Shown: positions 7,459 to 12,795 of the stretch, piece after piece | Layout: each line of letters starts with the position of its first letter | Position numbering within the stretch: position 1 is the stretch's first letter | Origin: Gammaproteobacteria bacterium | Lineage (GTDB): Bacteria; Pseudomonadota; Gammaproteobacteria; SZUA-229 | Assembly (NCBI GenBank): GCA_029880105.1 | Contig: JAOUPA010000043.1 | Location: forward strand, 1-12,795 | DNA: 12,795 nt | Direction: 5' to 3' | Notes under the pieces: model-generated | Database searches by the model: none | Told to the model about the DNA's origin: nothing | The model's input: only the letters and a program-made list of their open reading frames with translations | Program-made: the position numbers and the translations under genes

Positions 7459-7935
7459 ATGGCTGATAAGTTGAACCATTTTAATGATCGCGGTGAAGCG
7501 CATATGGTGAATGTGGGCGATAAACCCCCTACACAGCGAGCAGCGGTGGCTGAAGGCAGCATTTATATGCGTGCTGAGACATTGCAGCGGATTCTGGCGG
7601 GTGACAATAAAAAGGGCGATGTTCTGGGTGTGGCCAGGATTGCGGGTATTATGGCCGCGAAAAAAACTGCAGAGCTAATCCCCCTATGCCATCCACTCGC
7701 CCTGTCACACGTTGATATAGAGCTGATTCCTGATGATAAAAATATCAGCGTACTATGTCGTGTGACGGTGCAAACGACCGGTAATACCGGTGTTGAAATG
7801 GAGGCGCTAACGGCGGTACAGGTTACCCTGCTGACTATTTACGATATGTGTAAGGCCATGGACCGCGGTATGCGTATGAATGACATCAAGCTGGTGAGCA
7901 AATCCGGTGGAAAGTCGGGTAACTGGCAGCGCTAG
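7459..7935 (+). CDS. moaC: Cyclic pyranopterin monophosphate synthase MoaC
   Basis: A 158-aa MoaC of normal length. It converts the 3',8-cyclo-GTP made by MoaA into cyclic pyranopterin monophosphate, the second step of molybdenum cofactor synthesis. Signature segments are the KKGDVLGVARIAGI region (K52 matches the catalytic K51 of E. coli), LCHPL (76-80), GNTGVEMEALTA (108-119), YDMCKAMD with D129 and K132 (E. coli D128 and K131), and KSGGKSG at the C-terminus. All active-site residues are present. An AAGAG ribosome site (7445-7449) lies 9 nt upstream of the ATG. The gene is divergent from moaD-moaE, so three moa genes sit together in two units. mutY begins 3 nt after its stop. Confidence 0.96.
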   Translation: MADKLNHFNDRGEAHMVNVGDKPPTQRAAVAEGSIYMRAETLQRILAGDNKKGDVLGVARIAGIMAAKKTAELIPLCHPLALSHVDIELIPDDKNISVLCRVTVQTTGNTGVEMEALTAVQVTLLTIYDMCKAMDRGMRMNDIKLVSKSGGKSGNWQR

Positions 7936-7938
7936 GCA

Positions 7939-9006
7939 GTGGTTGGTGCGAAGATAACAGGGGTAGATAAAGACTTTGCCAGGCAGGTGCTGGACTGGTT
8001 CGATCAACATGGTCGTCATGACCTGCCCTGGCAGCAAAATCGTAGTCTTTATAAAGTGTGGCTGGCCGAGGTCATGCTGCAGCAGACCCAGGTGGCCACT
8101 GTTATACCTTATTACCAGAAATTCCTGACGAAATTCCCCAGTATTTCCAGTCTGGCCAGCGCATCACTGGATGATGTGCTAACACTGTGGGCGGGGCTAG
8201 GTTATTACTCACGGGCGAGAAACCTGCATATGGCCGCTGTTATCATCAATCAGGAATATGGTGGCGCATTTCCACAGCAATTTGAAGAGGCGCTGGCGCT
8301 ACCCGGTATTGGCCGCTCCACCGCGGGTGCAATTCTGGCGCAGTCACTGGGGCAACGCCATGCGATCCTTGATGGTAATGTCAAACGGGTATTGAGTCGA
8401 TATTTTGAAATTGAAGGCTGGTATGGCAAAAAATCCGTTGAGAACAAGCTATGGGAAAAGGCCGAGGCCTGTACCCCCAATGAGCGACTGGCCGACTATA
8501 CCCAGGCGATGATGGATCTGGGTGCAACCGTATGCACACGTTCATCCCCTGATTGTGCGCTTTGCCCGTTGCTACGTGCTTGCAGGGCGTATAAAAATCA
8601 GCGAGTTAATGAACTGCCGACACGCAAGCCTAAAAAGCACCTGCCAGTAAAAAATGTACGTATGCTGCTGTTAATGAATACCGAAGGCCATATTATGCTG
8701 GAAAAACGCCCACCGAGCGGTATATGGGGAGGTCTCTGGAGTCTGCCAGAACTGGCGTTGGATGAGGATATTGCTGGGCAGTGTGAACTGCGCTGGGGAT
8801 GCCGAATTAAAAATATTGAAGACCAGGCAGAATTCCGGCATACCTTCAGTCACTATCACCTCGATATTACGCCTTGCAGGGTTAAGGTAGAGGCCGTAGC
8901 GGCGAGTGTCGGGGATAATGAGCAGCAATGGTGCAATGCAGGTCAGGTTGGTAGTTATGCGGTGGCCACGCCAGTAGCCAAAATTTTGCGTCAAAACCTC
9001 AAATAA
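7939..9006 (+). CDS. mutY: Adenine DNA glycosylase MutY
   Basis: A 355-aa MutY. It removes adenine mispaired with 8-oxoguanine or guanine and so prevents G:C to T:A mutations. The helix-hairpin-helix glycosylase core carries E44 (in the VMLQQTQ region, matching E. coli E37) and D145 (in ILDGNVKRVL, matching D138), the catalytic pair. The [4Fe-4S] cluster cysteines are C199, C206, C209 and C215 with C-x6-C-x2-C-x5-C spacing. The C-terminal NUDIX-like domain that recognises 8-oxoguanine contains RPPSGIWGGLW and FRHTFSHYHLDI. The start is the GTG at 7939; no ATG in frame precedes the catalytic region. It probably depends on the moaC promoter and is followed by a stem-loop and the tRNA-Phe promoter, not by the yggX/mltC genes found in enterics. 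Confidence 0.96.
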   Translation: MVGAKITGVDKDFARQVLDWFDQHGRHDLPWQQNRSLYKVWLAEVMLQQTQVATVIPYYQKFLTKFPSISSLASASLDDVLTLWAGLGYYSRARNLHMAAVIINQEYGGAFPQQFEEALALPGIGRSTAGAILAQSLGQRHAILDGNVKRVLSRYFEIEGWYGKKSVENKLWEKAEACTPNERLADYTQAMMDLGATVCTRSSPDCALCPLLRACRAYKNQRVNELPTRKPKKHLPVKNVRMLLLMNTEGHIMLEKRPPSGIWGGLWSLPELALDEDIAGQCELRWGCRIKNIEDQAEFRHTFSHYHLDITPCRVKVEAVAASVGDNEQQWCNAGQVGSYAVATPVAKILRQNLK

Positions 9007-9007
9007 C

Positions 9008-9036
9008 TTGACTCACAGAGGTCAAGCGGCTTAAAT
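9008..9036 (+). promoter_or_regulatory. Sigma70 promoter for tRNA-Phe
   Basis: TTGACT (9008-9013), a 17-nt spacer and TTAAAT (9031-9036), beginning 2 nt after the mutY stop codon. This is the best consensus promoter in the window. Initiation is expected near 9042-9044, about 38 nt before the mature tRNA. The -35 region also lies in a small inverted repeat, CTTGAC/GTCAAG (9007-9026). Confidence 0.65.
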
Positions 9037-9038
9037 AC

Positions 9039-9074
9039 GCAACCTCTGAACAGTTCTGTTCAGGGTTGCTTTTA
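9039..9074 (+). terminator. Rho-independent terminator-like hairpin after mutY
   Basis: GCAACC-T-CTGAACAG pairs with CTGTTCAG-GGTTGC around a TT loop, 14 bp with one bulged T, followed by TTTT. It fits an intrinsic terminator of moaC-mutY. It sits between the tRNA-Phe promoter and the tRNA, so transcripts from that promoter must pass through most of it. Confidence 0.7.
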
Positions 9075-9080
9075 GCATAT

Positions 9081-9156
9081 GGCCGAATAGCTCAGTTGGT
9101 AGAGCAGCGGATTGAAAATCCGCGTGTCCCTGGTTCAATTCCAGGTTCGGCCACCA
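9081..9156 (+). tRNA. tRNA-Phe (anticodon GAA)
   Basis: A complete 76-nt cloverleaf. The acceptor GGCCGAA pairs with TTCGGCC. The D-stem is GCTC/GAGC with the loop AGTTGGTA. The anticodon stem GCGGA/TCCGC holds the loop TTGAAAA, reading anticodon GAA. The variable loop is GTGTC. The T-stem CCTGG/CCAGG holds TTCAATT. The discriminator A (9153) and a genomically encoded CCA end (9154-9156) are present. All stems are fully paired. A T-rich stretch (CTTTTTACTTTATTCT) follows and may aid release. The tRNA stands alone and has its own promoter. Confidence 0.98.
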
Positions 9157-9443
9157 CTTTTTACTTTATTCTACTCTATCGCTTTGACCCTAACTTTGGG
9201 AATATCAGGGTTATCGGCAAATATAATGTTTTGCTGCTAAGCTCAAGCGAATAACAGTTGTATTGACGCTTTCATGGTTTGCCACATATTATACTCTCTA
9301 ACAAATACTAAATGACTGCTCATCAAAGGGGTGGTTATTTCTACGCGATGTTCCATATGCGAGCGATTTAAACGTAATAAATAAGACATAGCAAGGAGTT
9401 CAATCGAGGATGACCTATTAAGCCTGCGTTTTGGGAGAAATAG
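9157..9443. other. Gene-free spacer between tRNA-Phe and the c-di-GMP gene
   Basis: This 287-nt AT-rich spacer holds no convincing gene. It contains the promoter-like pair at 9263-9292 and, farther on, very short start-to-stop runs such as ATG-ACC-TAT-TAA behind an AAGGAG. I see no c-di-GMP riboswitch, integrase remnant or copy of the tRNA 3' end. Confidence 0.6.
9263..9292 (+). promoter_or_regulatory. Sigma70-like promoter for the GGDEF-EAL gene
   Basis: TTGACG (9263-9268), an 18-nt spacer and TATTAT (9287-9292), matching five and four of six consensus positions. The leader would be about 145 nt, which is long enough to hold regulation, but I recognise no known RNA element in it. Confidence 0.55.
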
Positions 9444-11339
9444 ATGTTCAATGATCACGTTTCCAGCAAACGTCGGAAAAACAACCGCGATTTGTTCATC
9501 TATATTAAATCAATATTTTTTTCCGGGCTTGCGATAGGCATCGTTGTATTCGTCCAGCTTGGCTTAGTACTAAAAACATTCGAACTGCACTACCTCATTG
9601 TTCCAGTAATACTCGCTCTTGTCCTTGGGTTTCTTTTCGGTCATGTGGCAGTACTCCGAAGACATTTATTGCTCAAAAATGATCTGTTTCGAGCAGTAGC
9701 AGATTTCGCGCAGGAATTTACTTATTTTCGGCGCCTGGATGGGAGTTACGAGTACGTTTCACCATCGTGTGTAGACATAACGGGGTACTCAACAGATGAA
9801 TTCTATAATCACCCCAACCTTATGGATCAACTCATTCATTCTGCTGATAAAGAGCGCTGGCTATCACATATTGACGATATAAATTATGAAGGTAAGGCCG
9901 AAAGTCTGGATCTTCGGCTAGTCACCAAGGAAGGTAATACGATCTGGTTTAATCACATATGTGGCCCGGTATTCAATGATGCGGGCGAACGAATCGGCGT
10001 GCGTTCAACCAATGTCAACATTTCTGAGCGTAAGCTGATTGAGCAGCGAATCCAGCATATGGCCTATTATGACCCATTAACCGATCTGCCTAATCGTCGA
10101 TCTCTATCTAAATATATTGATGAGCTTACACAAGCTAGCGATCCGAATAGTGAAAAGTTTGCAATACTATTTCTCGATCTGGATAGATTTAAAAACATCA
10201 ACGACAGTTTTCATCACGAATTTGGCGATCATTTACTGGTAGAACTGGCAAAGCGCTTGCAACAATGCTGTAGAGATCGTGGATTCGTTACTCGATTTGG
10301 CGGTGATGAATTTGTCGTTGTTGTGCCAAATCTGGGTGACCCGACGACTGCTATTGATTATGCGCAGGAAATGATCGACTTAATTGAACAACCTTTTATC
10401 ATCAACGAAAAGGAACTCTACATATCTGGAGGTGTGGGCATTGCTTTGTATCCATATGATGGGTTGGATGCTACAACATTGATCCGTAATGCTGACGCGG
10501 CAATGTATCAGGCAAAAAAAGAGTCACATACCTGTATAAGCCTATCTAGCAAGGAACTGATAGATGATGCTACAACATTTATAACTACTGAGAACAGAAT
10601 TAGACAGGGATTGGTCAATGAAGAATTCATCTCATACTTCCAGCCGAAAGTGAATATTGCTAACGGAGAAATCGTTGGCGCAGAAGCACTGGCGCGCTGG
10701 AGTAGTGAGGATCGAGGTATAGTTCAACCCGATGAATTTATATACATCGCTGAAGAAACAGGCCTTATTATTTCTCTTGGCTCACATATACTGGAAATCG
10801 TATGCGCACAGATCAATCACTGGTCGGAGCAGGGTATTACACTTTCAGTTGCAGTTAATATTTCATCTAAACAATTTGCGCATCCTCAATTCATAGAGAC
10901 GGTAAGTGCCGTTATTAACAAATATGGTATCCAGGCAAGATTGCTTGAGTTTGAAATCACTGAGCAGGTTTTTCTCAATGATATAAATAGCGCTATTGAT
11001 ACCTTGTGGAAACTTAAAGATCTAGGTATAAGTATTGCTGTTGATGATTTTGGTACCGGGTATTCATCATTGAACTACATCAAACGCTTACCAATTGATA
11101 CGCTTAAAATAGACAAGACATTTGCAAAAGATATATTAAATGATACTCGCGACGTTGCTATATTAAAGGCCATCCTGTCGCTATGCGAAGATCTCAAGCT
11201 CAAAACAGTTGTTGAAGGCGTTGAAACGCAGGAACAGGCAAAACTTTTATCGCAGTTAGGCTGCACAACAGCACAGGGATTTTTATATTATAAAGCAATG
11301 CCAGCTGAGAAACTGACTTCAATAATAAGAAAAAAATAG
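9444..11339 (+). CDS. Membrane PAS-GGDEF-EAL cyclic-di-GMP signalling protein
   Basis: A 631-aa protein with two membrane helices (about 20-44 and 50-70), a PAS sensor (about 81-197), a GGDEF domain (about 207-375) and an EAL domain (about 385-628). The cyclase motif is intact, G286-G-D-E-F290. The inhibitory I-site is not: the RxxD position reads RDRG (277-280). The EAL domain keeps its catalytic set: E414-A-L, NISSKQF, EITEQ, D534-D535-F-G, LKIDK, VVEGVET and QGF. Both synthesis and breakdown of c-di-GMP are therefore chemically possible; the net activity cannot be read from sequence. The family controls the choice between motility and biofilm. The PAS ligand is unknown, with no haem or flavin motif evident. 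A GGGAG ribosome site (9433-9437) lies 6 nt before the ATG. The gene looks AT-richer than the mutY side. Confidence 0.94.
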   Translation: MFNDHVSSKRRKNNRDLFIYIKSIFFSGLAIGIVVFVQLGLVLKTFELHYLIVPVILALVLGFLFGHVAVLRRHLLLKNDLFRAVADFAQEFTYFRRLDGSYEYVSPSCVDITGYSTDEFYNHPNLMDQLIHSADKERWLSHIDDINYEGKAESLDLRLVTKEGNTIWFNHICGPVFNDAGERIGVRSTNVNISERKLIEQRIQHMAYYDPLTDLPNRRSLSKYIDELTQASDPNSEKFAILFLDLDRFKNINDSFHHEFGDHLLVELAKRLQQCCRDRGFVTRFGGDEFVVVVPNLGDPTTAIDYAQEMIDLIEQPFIINEKELYISGGVGIALYPYDGLDATTLIRNADAAMYQAKKESHTCISLSSKELIDDATTFITTENRIRQGLVNEEFISYFQPKVNIANGEIVGAEALARWSSEDRGIVQPDEFIYIAEETGLIISLGSHILEIVCAQINHWSEQGITLSVAVNISSKQFAHPQFIETVSAVINKYGIQARLLEFEITEQVFLNDINSAIDTLWKLKDLGISIAVDDFGTGYSSLNYIKRLPIDTLKIDKTFAKDILNDTRDVAILKAILSLCEDLKLKTVVEGVETQEQAKLLSQLGCTTAQGFLYYKAMPAEKLTSIIRKK

Positions 11340-11343
11340 GAGT

Positions 11344-11389
11344 ACGAGGATATAGTTTTTCTCGTCTAATTTAGTTATTACTTAACTAA
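11344..11389 (+). terminator. Weak stem-loops after the GGDEF-EAL gene
   Basis: ACGAG (11344-11348) pairs with CTCGT (11361-11365) across a 12-nt loop containing TTTTT. TTAGTT (11371-11376) pairs with AACTAA (11384-11389). Both are short, but they lie in the spacer between the convergent GGDEF-EAL and HopJ genes where terminators are expected. Confidence 0.3.
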
Positions 11390-11398
11390 TTAGTCAAC

Positions 11399-11434
11399 TA
11401 GCTCAGTTGATAGAGTGAGTAGTTAATTGTTATT
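11399..11434 (+). pseudogene. tRNA-like relic (D-arm plus anticodon-arm-like hairpin)
   Basis: TAGCTCAGTTG-A-TAGAG (11399-11415) matches tRNA-Phe at 9088-9104 in 16 of 17 positions and has the D-arm form GCTC/GAGT. It is followed by a 5-bp stem with two G-T pairs, AGTAG/TTATT, around TTAATTG, placed where an anticodon arm would be. No matching acceptor stem or T-arm follows, and position 37 would be T rather than a purine. I read it as a decayed or partial tRNA copy, not a working gene. Confidence 0.5.
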
Positions 11435-11439
11435 AGAGT

Positions 11440-11805
11440 TTATTTGTTTCTTGGTTTAAGTGCAGTATTTTCAAAAAGAATATTATTCCATCCGTATTTC
11501 ATGAAGGTTCGAATGTTGGCATGGTCGGTACCATCGGGATTATTTAAGACGTCATCGCGATAATACTGTCCAAAACAGTTCAGGGTTTGTGTCTCGCTTA
11601 ACTGGTGCAGTTGTGCAAATGAAAAAACTTTACACGAGCCTTCGTTTTCTCCTGAATTGCTGATGATGCAATCACCATCTTGGCCATTGCTGAACTGTGT
11701 AGGTGTGTATGTGTAGTATTTATTGATTTGATCAATGACATGATCAAACTCAATGTTATCAGGGTTGGATTTTATTTTTTTTATAAATTCGTCTAGTTCG
11801 TGCAT
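11440..11805 (-). CDS. HopJ-family protein (PF08888-like)
   Basis: A 121-aa soluble protein I recognise as the HopJ family by its conserved pattern: FDHVIDQINKYYTYTPTQF (about 20-38), NEGSCKVFSFAQL (54-66), the CFGQYYRDDVL segment (77-87), NPDGTDHANIR (89-99) and FMKYGWNNILF (101-111). The family is named for a Pseudomonas syringae type III effector, but close relatives are common in free-living bacteria without type III secretion and their function is unknown. No signal peptide, membrane segment or secretion gene is visible here, so an effector role should not be assumed. The gene is AT-rich, converges on the GGDEF-EAL gene and has no clear ribosome site before its ATG. Length is normal for the family. 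Confidence 0.8.
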   Translation of the reverse strand: MHELDEFIKKIKSNPDNIEFDHVIDQINKYYTYTPTQFSNGQDGDCIISNSGENEGSCKVFSFAQLHQLSETQTLNCFGQYYRDDVLNNPDGTDHANIRTFMKYGWNNILFENTALKPRNK

Positions 11806-11880
11806 AAATAATTAGATGTTGTTGAATACAATGAATTGAATTTTAACCTTAATTCTTTAGATGGTACAGTTGTCGAGTAA

Positions 11881-12795
11881 TCAGGATTGTATGCGATTCA
11901 GTTCGGTGTGTGTTACATGGTAAAAATTAGCTGCCTTCATCAGGTTAAAAAATAATAGCGCCTGTGCCATGAGGAATAATAATGCGGCAGGATAGTAAAA
12001 CCATTCTACCCAGAGCGTGGTCAGAATCAGAAATACCAGGCTAATCAGGTGTAGGCGAAACTGCCAGAGCCCGACAGATTCAGGAATAATTTTACGCATG
12101 TGCGGTACTTTTACCTGCAGGTCTCTCTTGTTATTGTCGCGCAAGTCTTTATTGCGGGTGCTCAGGTGCAACCAGATTAGAAAAGGAAAGATTTTGTACA
12201 TCATGCCGTTGACGGAGGTGATGGCAAAGCCGTGAATGATTAATATGCCTGATAGTAGCGTGGGCGGATTGAAATCCAGCAATATTGATATTACCCAGAT
12301 TGCTGTCAGTGAGGCGAGACTTAGCATGGCCAGTCGCCAGAAATTCATGGTCAGGTCTGGAATCTGTCGACGCCGTGTTTTCAGTACATGGAGTGTGGTC
12401 AGTGAAAAAATCAGAAAACAGCAGCTGAGTATAATCGTGCAGAATGATTTCAATATTTCCAGTTGCCAGTAATAGGCCAGACTTAAAATAATAATGGTGG
12501 TGAATACCAACCAGCCCATCCACCGTTGATGTATGGCCGGGTAGTTATCGGTAATCTGGAACATAGGGATGACCTGGTAGGCGACAGCCATGATCAGAAT
12601 GCCTGCCCATGCCAGTAGCCCCCAGCTTAAATGTAGATCTGTGAGGTGGCGAGCTACAGGGAAATCTGGCCATGTATAACCCATCACAAGATAGATGCCG
12701 AGGGTGATGGTAACTGATAATGCAATTAAGGCCAGTAGCATCATGCTACGGGTAACGTGTCGATTTATTGAGCGTGATAATCGCTCAATCGCGAT
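11881..12795 (-). CDS. Polytopic membrane protein, N-terminus outside window (haem-copper-oxidase/permease-like)
   Basis: The frame is open from the right window edge to a TGA at 11883-11881, giving 304 visible residues. An internal ATG at 12744 exists, but the 17 codons before it read on as a charged loop (ERLSRSINRHVTRS) typical of a cytoplasmic linker, so the gene almost certainly starts beyond 12795. About eight membrane helices are visible. Histidine- and proline-containing helices stand out: TDLHLSWGLLAWAGILIM followed by AYQVIPMF, and IIHGFAITSVNGMMYKIFPF followed by IWLHL. This resembles a family of membrane proteins distantly like NnrS or cytochrome oxidase subunit I, often annotated as permeases, whose function is unsettled. 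The similarity is recalled from pattern, not from a search. Confidence 0.65.
   Translation of the reverse strand: MAIERLSRSINRHVTRSMMLLALIALSVTITLGIYLVMGYTWPDFPVARHLTDLHLSWGLLAWAGILIMAVAYQVIPMFQITDNYPAIHQRWMGWLVFTTIIILSLAYYWQLEILKSFCTIILSCCFLIFSLTTLHVLKTRRRQIPDLTMNFWRLAMLSLASLTAIWVISILLDFNPPTLLSGILIIHGFAITSVNGMMYKIFPFLIWLHLSTRNKDLRDNNKRDLQVKVPHMRKIIPESVGLWQFRLHLISLVFLILTTLWVEWFYYPAALLFLMAQALLFFNLMKAANFYHVTHTELNRIQS

Noticed and set aside
9066..9254. 62-codon reading frame on the plus strand
   Set aside because: It reads straight through the tRNA-Phe gene; the peptide (RIAQLVEQRIENPRVPGSIP) is the well-known false product of translating a tRNA.
9157..9443. Integrase-type attachment site downstream of tRNA-Phe
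   Set aside because: No copy of the tRNA 3' end and no integrase gene is found in the window; only the D-arm is repeated, at 11399-11415.
9300..9443. Very short upstream reading frames before the GGDEF-EAL gene, for example ATG-ACC-TAT-TAA after AAGGAG
   Set aside because: They are three to eight codons long and expected by chance; the ribosome-site spacing is also too long.

Overview
The window looks like ordinary chromosome from a Gammaproteobacterium of moderate GC content. Its gene families all have close gammaproteobacterial counterparts: RmuC, a TqsA-type AI-2E exporter, a periplasmic DegQ-like protease, a Mip/FkpA-type FKBP, MoaC/D/E, MutY and a HopJ-family protein. The species cannot be told from this sequence, and no phage, plasmid, IS element or CRISPR array is visible.

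Layout, left to right. A Rieske [2Fe-2S] protein runs off the left edge on the minus strand (1-241). Divergent from it are rmuC (321-1544) and, abutting it with no gap, an AI-2E family exporter (1545-2567). A stand-alone methyl-accepting chemotaxis protein follows (2777-4330). It converges on a secreted FKBP prolyl isomerase (4414-5106, minus), which is divergent from a DegQ/HtrA periplasmic serine protease (5278-6639). The protease has a strong sigma-E-like promoter, so the 4.4-6.6 kb region is an envelope protein-folding and quality-control pair. Next come two divergent molybdopterin units: moaD-moaE (minus, 6649-7315) and moaC-mutY (plus, 7459-9006). MoaC makes cyclic pyranopterin monophosphate, and MoaD/MoaE put the dithiolene sulfurs on it. 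MutY rides behind moaC with a 3-nt gap. A tRNA-Phe(GAA) gene follows at 9081-9156, with its own promoter tucked into the mutY 3' end.

The right-hand part (about 9157-11880) looks more AT-rich by eye. It carries a membrane PAS-GGDEF-EAL cyclic-di-GMP protein (9444-11339), a tRNA-like D-arm relic (11399-11434) and a HopJ-family gene (11440-11805, minus). The last gene (11881 to the right edge, minus) is a polytopic membrane protein whose N-terminus lies outside the window.

I did not find a clearly novel multi-gene system. The observations most worth checking are the sigma-E-like promoter of the protease gene, a perfect 9-bp inverted repeat inside the 3' end of moaE, the overlap of the tRNA-Phe promoter with the mutY terminator hairpin, and the tRNA relic that together with tRNA-Phe brackets the c-di-GMP gene.
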